From NCBI GenBank assembly GCA_016937775.1, contig JAFGVX010000074.1, positions 1 through 42,159 on the forward strand: a stretch of 42,159 bases of DNA. Direction: 5' to 3'. The notes under the pieces were generated by a model that did no database searches, had not been told where the DNA came from, and saw only the letters and a list, made by a program, of their open reading frames with translations. Below are positions 28,380-36,775 of the stretch, piece after piece; position 1 is the first letter of the stretch, and every line of letters starts with the position of its first letter. Source of the DNA: Campylobacterales bacterium. Lineage in GTDB: Bacteria; Campylobacterota; Campylobacteria; Campylobacterales; Sulfurovaceae. The position numbers were made by a program, and so were the translations under genes.

Positions 28380-29049
28380 ATTTTTTGATTGCCAAGAGTG
28401 ACACAGGCAATCCAAATAAGATACCGCCTAAGACATCTATGAAAAGATGTTGATTGATCGCCATAGTAGAATATACAATAAGTGCAAACCAAATTGCATT
28501 AAATAGTTTTAAAAAGAGGGGTGCGCCTATATTTTTTAGATGCATATGTAGCCAAATAAATGCAAAAAGAGAAGATGCAACATGCATTGAGGGAAATGCG
28601 TTGCCTGCCATATCTATATCTTTAATTATTTGCAACATATCATCTTTGGATGTATGGATATCTTGTATGATTGTCGTAGGGAAAAAGATATAAAAGAGTA
28701 TTGCCATGGTGCCTAAAGCGGCAAGATATAAAAGATATGATCTAAGCTCTTCTTTATTTTTAATAATTGCCATAGAAAGTGATAAATAAACCCATAAGGA
28801 GACATAAACATAGAAAAATATGGGATCAAAAGATACGAGTTCGTCTATCCATGTTTTTGGAATGGTTGTCATCTCAAAAAGATTGTGTTGCAAAAAGTAG
28901 AAATAAAAATAGAAAAACAGCGCAATCATAGAGATTGAAAGGAGTGCTTTTTGCAACCACATGAAGAATATTCTGCATAGAAGATTTTGCAAAAAAGATT
29001 CCTTATCTTCACATGCCATAGTTCCTTTGCTTAATTCTATAAATTTCAT
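28336..29049 (-). CDS. PAP2-like / inositolphosphotransferase-type membrane phosphatase
   Basis: Six-TM-like protein with AFPSMHVASSLFAFIWLH and INQHLFIDVLGGILFG PAP2 motifs. Confidence 0.82.
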   Translation of the reverse strand: MKFIELSKGTMACEDKESFLQNLLCRIFFMWLQKALLSISMIALFFYFYFYFLQHNLFEMTTIPKTWIDELVSFDPIFFYVYVSLWVYLSLSMAIIKNKEELRSYLLYLAALGTMAILFYIFFPTTIIQDIHTSKDDMLQIIKDIDMAGNAFPSMHVASSLFAFIWLHMHLKNIGAPLFLKLFNAIWFALIVYSTMAINQHLFIDVLGGILFGLPVSLLAIKKFNSCGTLPRKHPSS

Positions 29050-29810
29050 TAAAATATATATGCTGCAGCCACTCCGCTAAATACGGCGTGATCGGTTTCC
29101 AAAAGAGGACTCTCTTCATAAACAACACCATTGAGATCATAGTATTTCACAAAAGCTCCAAACCAAAAAGAATCCACCCTTTTCGAGATACCAAATGCAG
29201 TTGCAAAGCCACTATAACCGCCTTTAGCTTTATAGTATGCTCTTTGCGGGGTAACATAACGTGTCTCAACGCCGTAATAGTATTCGTGGTAATGTGCATC
29301 TGCCCATACAGGTCCTGCCGAGAGATCAAAATTATATTTAGAAATATTCCAATTAAGTATGAGTTTTGGATCGCTAATAAGTCCAACATAATCTATACTT
29401 GAGAAATCCGTACTGAAAACAGCCCTCAAAGGCAACGAGCAATAAAAGTGAATATCATCTTGTTTGTAGATCGTGTACTCTATGGTTGGACCAAGTTCAA
29501 ATGTGGCATCAAGATCTTTCATTCCTTCTCTAGCACCTGTACTATCGCTAGGAAGCATACCTCCCCCACTTAATTTGACATTCAGCCCATCTACGTTAAA
29601 TATTTTTTGCTGGATTCCGTTTCTATCTATGGTAAGATTTTTATATTTGAGTACGATAAAAGGATATGGAGAGACAACAGCGCTTTGTGATTTTGATCCT
29701 ATATAATCAGGATAGCTTAAAACTCCTACGCCAAACCCAAGATCTAAAGTATAGTCTTCAGAAAATAAAAAAGAACAAACTGCTATTAATAAAATGATCT
29801 TTTTTATCAT
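29049..29810 (-). CDS. MipA/OmpV family outer membrane protein
   Basis: Signal peptide; LGFGVGVLSYPDYIGSKSQSAVVSPYPFIVLKYKNLTID typical of MipA/OmpV; C-terminal aromatic beta-barrel end YIF. Confidence 0.85.
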   Translation of the reverse strand: MIKKIILLIAVCSFLFSEDYTLDLGFGVGVLSYPDYIGSKSQSAVVSPYPFIVLKYKNLTIDRNGIQQKIFNVDGLNVKLSGGGMLPSDSTGAREGMKDLDATFELGPTIEYTIYKQDDIHFYCSLPLRAVFSTDFSSIDYVGLISDPKLILNWNISKYNFDLSAGPVWADAHYHEYYYGVETRYVTPQRAYYKAKGGYSGFATAFGISKRVDSFWFGAFVKYYDLNGVVYEESPLLETDHAVFSGVAAAYIF

Positions 29811-29874
29811 AGATATACTCCTACTGTGTAGCGAAAATAGTATCCTAAGTATGCTTAATGTGATTTGATATACT

Positions 29875-29889
29875 CTTTTATGCTACAAT
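29875..29889 (+). promoter_or_regulatory. Extended -10 promoter core upstream of the LpxL-like gene
   Basis: CTTTTATGCTACAAT, identical to the argF promoter 15-mer. Confidence 0.5.
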
Positions 29890-29919
29890 TCCATAAAAAA
29901 ATCGAGGATTAAAAATAGC

Positions 29920-30795
29920 GTGCAAAAGAAGAAGATTAAACAAAGGGGAAGTGGTTTTGGCATATCAATAGTCTATCTTTTTTTTCGAATCTTCGGATAT
30001 AAAGGTATGCGTTTTTTACTTTTTTTTGTAGTGTTTTATTATACGCTTACTACTCCGAAAATCAAAAGGTATCTTAGAGAGTATTATCTTCTAGTGACCG
30101 GTAAATTTAATTTCTTTATCTACTATAAACATATGTATACTTTTGCTCTTGTATTTGCAGATCGTATTTTAAGTAAACGGTTTTTATCGAAGTATAAACT
30201 ACAGACTTTTCAAGCGGATGTTATTGATGTAGAAAGAGGGTCGATATTTCTCTTTTCTCATATTGGAGATTGGAGTATGTGCGGGCTTGTGCCGACTCGA
30301 AAAAAAGTACAGATTAATGTGGTGATGCATGAAGCAATCAAAAAGAGTATTAAAAAGTTTTCGCAAACCATTCAAGAGGAGATTGTATCAAATATAAATG
30401 TAATCGATCTCGCAGAGGGCTCAATGAGTGTAGCACTTAAAGTTGCAAATGCCTTGAAAAATAGAGAGATTGTGGGAATGATGGTCGATAGATATCTTTC
30501 TAAAGAGGGAGCACAAGAGGTTAAATTTTTTGGTAAAAATGTTTGGATTAATAGAAATCCATTCGAAGTTGCTTACAATAGAGATGTGCCTATTGTTGCT
30601 CTTTTCTCGTTGAGAAAAGCAGATTATATCTATAACTCATATTACTACAATCTTCCAGCTTTTGATAGGTCGCTTCCAAAAAAGGAGAGTATCGCAAAGA
30701 TAGCACAGGCATACATGCATCTTCTTGAAGAGACGCTCAAGAAACATCCCGAGCAATGGTTTAATCATTACGATTTTTTTGAGACACAATCATAA
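29920..30795 (+). CDS. Lipid A biosynthesis acyltransferase-like (LpxL/HtrB family)
   Basis: FLFSHIGDWSMCGLVPT (HxxxxD-like), GMMVDRYLSKEGAQEVKFFGK; GTG start with GAGGA upstream. Confidence 0.78.
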   Translation: MQKKKIKQRGSGFGISIVYLFFRIFGYKGMRFLLFFVVFYYTLTTPKIKRYLREYYLLVTGKFNFFIYYKHMYTFALVFADRILSKRFLSKYKLQTFQADVIDVERGSIFLFSHIGDWSMCGLVPTRKKVQINVVMHEAIKKSIKKFSQTIQEEIVSNINVIDLAEGSMSVALKVANALKNREIVGMMVDRYLSKEGAQEVKFFGKNVWINRNPFEVAYNRDVPIVALFSLRKADYIYNSYYYNLPAFDRSLPKKESIAKIAQAYMHLLEETLKKHPEQWFNHYDFFETQS

Positions 30796-32005
30796 GTGTC
30801 CTGATTCTTTGTGCAAATGCGTTGAGTGATTCGTTTGGCATTTTTTTTTGAGGTGCAAGCATTATTATACGAATGGTTATACTTTTTTCTAAAGACCAAT
30901 TATAAGAGCCTTTTTTGACTAACTTTTTTGTTCCTTCGATGATAATCGGGACGATTGGAGTGTCTGATTTTAAGGAGAGAGAGAAAGCACCATTTTTAAA
31001 AGATTGTATCTCGCCATCAATACTACGAGAACCTTCCGGGAAGATGAGCACATTACTTTTTTGATCCAATTTTTTCAAAAGTTCATGGAGTGCATTAAAG
31101 CCAAATCCATCTACTATTCCAAGAAGTTTGGCAATAGGTTTAAGGTACCATGAAAGAGCTTCTTTTTTGTTTGTAAGATGATAAATGTCAATAAGATATG
31201 ATCCAAGCAAGGGATAATCAAGCCAGGATTGGTGTGTAGAAATGTAGATATAGTTTTGTGTGTCAGATATTTCCGGATCTTTTTTGAGATCGATTTTTTC
31301 TATATTGGGTATAAGTAGAAAGTAGAATCGAAATATTTTTGAGACGATGTATTGAAATATCACATGCGGTTTTTTATATCTAAAAAGTACAAAAAGAAAA
31401 TAGATTAGCATCGTAGGAAAAAACATCACAGTGATAAGTCCCCCAAAGAGACCATAGCCAATGACATTACTTGTCCACTGTCGCAACTCTTTTCTATGCA
31501 CAAAAAGTATCTGAACAGTAATTGCTAAACCTATATAGAGATACCATCCTAAAAATGAATATATTGCCCATATTTTGATGCTATAGTTCATAAAGAGGAT
31601 GATATGAATGAGCGAATTTATCGAAAGTACAACAATCCAATAGAGATGAGAGAGTTTTATATCACGCTCCTCTTGTGTGGTGAGCGCTCTTTTTTTTATT
31701 TTTTGGATGATATGCATCAGAGGATATTTTTTTTGGGTAACCGAGTAGATAAAAAATGTTAAAAATAAGATAGAAACGATAAGCGGATATGCCTTAATGG
31801 GCTCAAAATCACCTATAATAAATGCCGTTAAACCTAAAAGTGCTGCCAATAACGGTGATAAAAATTCTTTGAGTTCACTCTTTTTTAAGAAGTTATAAAA
31901 TATGAAGAGAACAGAGATTAAAACTAGTATTCCACCTGCTACTCTAGAGCCAAAGTAGACGTATGTCAATACACTAAGAGGGACATAGAGAGCAAAAAAT
32001 ATCAT
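30761..32005 (-). CDS. 1-acyl-glycerol-3-phosphate acyltransferase-like with N-terminal multi-TM domain
   Basis: STHQSWLDYPLL (HX4D), IFPEGSRSIDGEIQSFKNGAFSLS; N-terminal ~200 aa strongly hydrophobic. Confidence 0.82.
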   Translation of the reverse strand: MIFFALYVPLSVLTYVYFGSRVAGGILVLISVLFIFYNFLKKSELKEFLSPLLAALLGLTAFIIGDFEPIKAYPLIVSILFLTFFIYSVTQKKYPLMHIIQKIKKRALTTQEERDIKLSHLYWIVVLSINSLIHIILFMNYSIKIWAIYSFLGWYLYIGLAITVQILFVHRKELRQWTSNVIGYGLFGGLITVMFFPTMLIYFLFVLFRYKKPHVIFQYIVSKIFRFYFLLIPNIEKIDLKKDPEISDTQNYIYISTHQSWLDYPLLGSYLIDIYHLTNKKEALSWYLKPIAKLLGIVDGFGFNALHELLKKLDQKSNVLIFPEGSRSIDGEIQSFKNGAFSLSLKSDTPIVPIIIEGTKKLVKKGSYNWSLEKSITIRIIMLAPQKKMPNESLNAFAQRIRTLMIVSQKNRND

Positions 32006-32247
32006 GCTTTAGGAGCATGCGCTTTGATTTTATCGACAACATCTCCTACACTTTTTATGGAGTTGCCCATCTCTCTTTCAAATATAAAATTATACTCTGC
32101 TTCAAGTGCACAGATGAGGTCAAACATATCTAAGCTATCAAGCTCTAAATCTTCTTCGAGTAGTGTATCCAAAGTGATATCGGCTAGATCTTTTTCAAAA
32201 TGTTCAACTATAATCTCTTGAACTCTTTTTGCTATATCTGATTGCAT
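32002..32247 (-). CDS. Acyl carrier protein
   Basis: EEDLELDSLDMFDLICALEAEYN. Confidence 0.88.
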   Translation of the reverse strand: MQSDIAKRVQEIIVEHFEKDLADITLDTLLEEDLELDSLDMFDLICALEAEYNFIFEREMGNSIKSVGDVVDKIKAHAPKA

Positions 32248-32254
32248 ATTTCTC

Positions 32255-33475
32255 CTAAATTTTCTTTAAAATAATCGATGTATTGATACCGCCGAATGCA
32301 AAATTATTATTCATTGCATATGTGATATCGCACTCTCTGTGAGAATATAGATAATCAAGATCGGCGCACTGTTCATCTAGAACATTTAAATTTTTATTTG
32401 CAATGAGAGTTGAATTTTGTATCATAAAAAGAGACACAATGGTTTCAAATGCTCCTCCACCACCAAACATATGCCCCGTATAACCTTTGATGCTACTTAT
32501 TGGAGTTTTGTTACCAAATACTCTATTGGTTGCAATGGATTCATAAATATCACCTTTTGGAGTAGCTGTTGCATGTGCATTAATATAGTCTATCTCTTCC
32601 GGGTTTATCTTTGCATCACTTAACACATTTCTCATGACATCCTCCATGCCTCGTTCTGAGGGAAGGGTAATATGATTGCCGTCGCATCCTGTTGCATATC
32701 CAGCTATTTCACCAAGTATTATAGCACCGCGACGCTTAGCATGCTCATACTCTTCTAATACTAAAGCGCCGGCACCCTCAGATACGACAAGCCCGTTTCG
32801 CTCCTTATCAAATGGTCTAGATGCCTCTTCGGGCTTTTCATTTTTACCTATTGCAGTTGCGCCCATACTGTCAAAAATACCTGCTTCAACATAGTGTAAC
32901 CCTTCCGAGCCGCCTACAAACATGATATCACTCATTCCGTATTTTATAGACTCATACCCTGCGCCGATAGCTTGAGAAGAGGCGGTGCAAGCTGAGCTTG
33001 TTGGTATATTTCTTCCGATTATTTCAAACATTACAGCAAGATTTGCGCCAACGGTATGACTCATAAATCGTAGAAACGATGTTGCGTTTTGATGTCCAAA
33101 TCCATCATTGCCCGCGACATTTTCTGCATAACTAAAAAGTGTTTCCAATCCTCCCATGGCTGAGCCAAAAGAAATCCCCGTTCGTAAATTGGATATCTGT
33201 TCTTTATTTAATCCGCTTTGAGCTATCGCTTCTTGAAGCGAGAGCGCCGCCATCATCGAAACTCTATCCATTGTTCTTCGATAATTTCTCGGTATCTCTT
33301 TAAAATCATCTTTTTCAACAACACCTGCGATACGAGATTCTAATCCATTGATCTCATCCCATTCGTGCATATATCTTATGCCGCTTTTCATCTGTTCAAA
33401 ATTACTCTTTACCTCTTGAAGCGTATTTCCGATTGGTGAACAAAAACCGATACCGGTGATGACAACACGTCTCAT
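32255..33475 (-). CDS. Beta-ketoacyl-ACP synthase II-like (FabF)
   Basis: TSSACTASSQAIGAGYESI, INAHATATPKGD, GYTGHMFGGGGAFE. Confidence 0.92.
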   Translation of the reverse strand: MRRVVITGIGFCSPIGNTLQEVKSNFEQMKSGIRYMHEWDEINGLESRIAGVVEKDDFKEIPRNYRRTMDRVSMMAALSLQEAIAQSGLNKEQISNLRTGISFGSAMGGLETLFSYAENVAGNDGFGHQNATSFLRFMSHTVGANLAVMFEIIGRNIPTSSACTASSQAIGAGYESIKYGMSDIMFVGGSEGLHYVEAGIFDSMGATAIGKNEKPEEASRPFDKERNGLVVSEGAGALVLEEYEHAKRRGAIILGEIAGYATGCDGNHITLPSERGMEDVMRNVLSDAKINPEEIDYINAHATATPKGDIYESIATNRVFGNKTPISSIKGYTGHMFGGGGAFETIVSLFMIQNSTLIANKNLNVLDEQCADLDYLYSHRECDITYAMNNNFAFGGINTSIILKKI

Positions 33476-34164
33476 CGTACCATCCCACCTGAGATATTTA
33501 TAGTTTCAGCTGTTATATAGTTTGCTTTATCGGCAAGAAAGAATATGACTTCAGCTACCTCTAAAGCATTACCAAATCGTTTCATTGGGATGAGCTTTTG
33601 AAAGTCTTTTTCGTTAAAATCTGCCGTCATCTCAGAGTGGATAAATCCTGGGACAACGCAATTGACTCTGATATTGTGTCGTGCAACTTCAATAGCAAGT
33701 GATTTGCTCATCGAGATCATTCCCCCTTTGCTTGCAGCATAATTTGCCTGCCCTGCATTACCTACGACTCCTGCTATAGAAGCTACATTGATAATTGCAC
33801 CGTTTTTCTTTTTTTGCATTGCAGGTAGAAGTGCTTTTGTAACATAAAATGTTCCGTTTAAATTTGTTTGAATAATATCTTCCCAATCATTATCTTCCAT
33901 CCAAAAAAAAAGTTTATCGTTTGTTTTGCCTGCATTATTGACAAGCACATCCACTTCTATGTTTTGTAGTGCACTTTTTACATCTTTGCTTGAAGCGATG
34001 TCAAATTTGATGATTTGCGCATCTTTTAACTCTTTTGCGAGTGCTTCGGCTTTTGCTTGATTGCTATGATAGTGGATATAGACAAAGTAGCCGTTATCTG
34101 CAAAATATCTCGTGCATGCTTCACCTATAGCTCCAGTTGCACCCGTGATAAGTACTTTTTTCAT
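33472..34164 (-). CDS. 3-oxoacyl-ACP reductase (FabG/ApeQ-like SDR)
   Basis: VLITGATGAIGEA, VNNAGKTND, ANYAASKGG (YxxxK). Confidence 0.92.
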   Translation of the reverse strand: MKKVLITGATGAIGEACTRYFADNGYFVYIHYHSNQAKAEALAKELKDAQIIKFDIASSKDVKSALQNIEVDVLVNNAGKTNDKLFFWMEDNDWEDIIQTNLNGTFYVTKALLPAMQKKKNGAIINVASIAGVVGNAGQANYAASKGGMISMSKSLAIEVARHNIRVNCVVPGFIHSEMTADFNEKDFQKLIPMKRFGNALEVAEVIFFLADKANYITAETINISGGMVR

Positions 34165-35681
34165 ACTAATTCTCCTTGAAGCAGTCTTCTTTTGATGGTG
34201 TCTATATCGTTATCTAGCCTTCTATCTTCCAAGAGTGGCTCAGAGGTTTCTCTTATCTTTGTATAAAGTGTTTTAGTAAAAGGTGAGAAATTATCTACTC
34301 CTTTGATATCCACAGCTTGTGTGATACCTAACATCGCAATAGAGAGCATAGAAGCAAACTCATCTATACCGCCCTTGAGACCCAATGCCCCGGTCGTGCC
34401 CATACTTACTTTATCTTGATTCATCGATTCTGTCGATCTCGAAAATGCACTTGAGGGTAGCATCCGCATTAGTACATCCGCACTCAATGAACTTAAAGAT
34501 ATCTGCATCGCTTTGAAGCCATGATGGTATGATTTATCTGAGAGTTTGAGATTTTCCCCCAAACCTCTGTTAAACTTATCATCAACTAAGAGTGCAAACT
34601 GTTTGTCAAGAAGATCAGCCATATTAGCAAGACAAATTTTAAGTGTATCGGCAGCGTGCGCCATATATCCGCCATAAAAGTTACAGCCCGTATATATGAT
34701 ATTTTCTTCACAATTTATCAGTGGATTATCACTTACAGAGTTAATCTCTGTTTCTATCCATTTTTTTGCCAATTCTAAATTGTCCCATGCGACACCAAGT
34801 ATCTGCGGGATGCATCGTATGGAGTATCTATCTTGTATATTGTGATTTTCGCTGTCAAAAAAGTTTTTATATCTGCTGAGTCTATTGTGTACCAGTGTTG
34901 CGCCTTCTAATTTCTTTTTGAGGTTTCTTGCACACTGTATTTGTCCGCTAAAAGGTTTAATTGCATGCACAAAAGGTTCGATAGCTGTTGTATCTGCCTC
35001 CATTGCTTCAAAAAGTCCTGCGCAAAAACTCTCAAAACTTAAAAGTAGTCTTTCAAAATATTTTATTTGTGCTACCAAAATACCCGTCATCACAGAAGTG
35101 CCGTTCATGATTGCCAAAGCTTCTTTCGGTTTAAATACGTAAGGTTTTAGTCCACACATTTCAAGTGCTTCTATGGAAGGTGTAAGCTTACCTTTAAAGA
35201 GTACTTCTCTTTCTCCTGCGAGAGTTGCGGCTATATATGATAACGGCGTGAGATCACCGCTTGCACCGACTGATCCTTTAGACGGAATAGCAGGGTAGAT
35301 ACCGTTTTCGATAAGTGCCACAATCGCTTCAAGTAACTCCATACTTACCCCGGAGTGTCCTTTAGAGATGCTGATAAGTCTTATAATCATCGTATAAAGT
35401 ATCTCTTCGCTTGAGAGTATATCGCCTATGCCACAACCGTGAAATCTATAGAGATTTACTTGTAAAATGTCGGCATCATTACATACAAGGTAATTTTTGC
35501 CTGAATCTCCATATCCTGTTGTCACTCCATAGATTGGATTTCCTTCTTCTATCTCTTTAAGTAGGAGTGCTTGAGCCGATCTAATCTTTTGAGTAAAAGC
35601 ATTATCTTTACTAAGCTTTATCTTTTGTGCTGATACTACTTGCTCAAAGGGTATATGATCACCTCTAATTTCTAAAGTCAT
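34161..35681 (-). CDS. MIO-type aromatic amino acid ammonia-lyase (HAL/TAL family)
   Basis: YGVTTGYGDSG; GSVGASGDLTPLSY (Ala-Ser-Gly MIO motif); typical 506 aa length. Confidence 0.92.
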   Translation of the reverse strand: MTLEIRGDHIPFEQVVSAQKIKLSKDNAFTQKIRSAQALLLKEIEEGNPIYGVTTGYGDSGKNYLVCNDADILQVNLYRFHGCGIGDILSSEEILYTMIIRLISISKGHSGVSMELLEAIVALIENGIYPAIPSKGSVGASGDLTPLSYIAATLAGEREVLFKGKLTPSIEALEMCGLKPYVFKPKEALAIMNGTSVMTGILVAQIKYFERLLLSFESFCAGLFEAMEADTTAIEPFVHAIKPFSGQIQCARNLKKKLEGATLVHNRLSRYKNFFDSENHNIQDRYSIRCIPQILGVAWDNLELAKKWIETEINSVSDNPLINCEENIIYTGCNFYGGYMAHAADTLKICLANMADLLDKQFALLVDDKFNRGLGENLKLSDKSYHHGFKAMQISLSSLSADVLMRMLPSSAFSRSTESMNQDKVSMGTTGALGLKGGIDEFASMLSIAMLGITQAVDIKGVDNFSPFTKTLYTKIRETSEPLLEDRRLDNDIDTIKRRLLQGELV

Positions 35682-36406
35682 GCGCTGTGTTCCTTTGTAG
35701 TGTGTTGTTTATAAAAACCTTTTAGTAAAAAAATGCGTTTGATAACCAATATGGTATGTAAAATAATCATACGAAAATTATCTCTGAGCTTATCAAAGTG
35801 GGTAACTCTATCTTTTCCATAGACAGTTTTTATGAGTACCTCTTTTATCTTGCCACCTTTCCATAAAAAGTTTACTAAATTTTCTATCTCAAATTCATAT
35901 CTTGATGCTGTAGAATTATAGTATAAAAAATTTATAGGATAGAGTCTAAATCCCGTTTGCGTATCTTTTACCCATATACCTGTTTCTACCCATACCCAAA
36001 AATTACCTATTAATCTGCCGATAGAAGATGATTTTGGAGGATTGCAATTATCAAAGTCTCTCACTCCTATTATCATCTGCTTATCATCTGCTTTAAAAGC
36101 GTCTAGAAATTTTGGAATATCTTCCGCAAAATGTTGTCCGTCTCCATCCATTGTCAAGCAAAACTTATAACCCCGCTCATATGCTTTTTTTGCGCCACTA
36201 CGTAAAGCAATACCTTTACCTAGGTTTGTCTTATGGCGTATGATATCTATCTTGTGAGTGTCTATAATGGTATCAAGAGGCGTATCTGAACCATCATCAA
36301 TAACGATTAAAGGAATGTTATGATGCAATACTTCCAATGTAACGTTTTGTATGCTTTTTGGATTATTGTAAACAGGGATGAGTATGCATAAATTATCTAA
36401 CTTCAA
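35678..36406 (-). CDS. Glycosyltransferase family 2 (dolichol-P-mannose synthase-like)
   Basis: ILIPVYNNPKSI, VIDDGSDTPLD, LTMDGDGQHFAED, VKDTQTGFRLYP. Confidence 0.9.
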   Translation of the reverse strand: MKLDNLCILIPVYNNPKSIQNVTLEVLHHNIPLIVIDDGSDTPLDTIIDTHKIDIIRHKTNLGKGIALRSGAKKAYERGYKFCLTMDGDGQHFAEDIPKFLDAFKADDKQMIIGVRDFDNCNPPKSSSIGRLIGNFWVWVETGIWVKDTQTGFRLYPINFLYYNSTASRYEFEIENLVNFLWKGGKIKEVLIKTVYGKDRVTHFDKLRDNFRMIILHTILVIKRIFLLKGFYKQHTTKEHSA

Positions 36407-36713
36407 GACTCATCTCACTTACTGTTTTTTCGTTTTTTTGGATTTTTGCATTTAACTTTGAGGCATCCTCTTTGATAATAAAGGTTATTATATCAAGGGG
36501 TTTGATGACATCTTTAAATTTTGTTTTTTTGATCTGTACAATCTCTTTTTTTATAAGTTCTTGGAGGATATCGAGTTGTGAAAAAGCAGGCAATATAGGG
36601 TTATTTTCAAAATGTGCTTGAAATAGGGGGTGTGATGCGTCTGCTAGCTGTATGTGGAAATGATTGGCACTTTTATCTAGTATCGTATATAGATTATGCG
36701 TAAATTGATTCAT
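36393..36713 (-). CDS. Hot-dog dehydratase-like protein (ApeI-like)
   Basis: HPLFQAHFENNPILPAFSQLDIL resembles FabA/FabZ/ApeI HF...P.LP.....D. Confidence 0.7.
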   Translation of the reverse strand: MNQFTHNLYTILDKSANHFHIQLADASHPLFQAHFENNPILPAFSQLDILQELIKKEIVQIKKTKFKDVIKPLDIITFIIKEDASKLNAKIQKNEKTVSEMSLEVR

Positions 36714-36743
36714 AAAAGAAAAACCCCTGCCTTTTAAAAGTGA

Positions 36744-36749
36744 ATTATA
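36744..36749 (-). promoter_or_regulatory. TATAAT -10 box for the APE operon starting at 36713
   Basis: Minus strand reads GCTATTATAATTCAC; spacing to start ~31 nt. Confidence 0.5.
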
Positions 36750-36775
36750 ATAGCTAAAATATAATTATTTTATAA

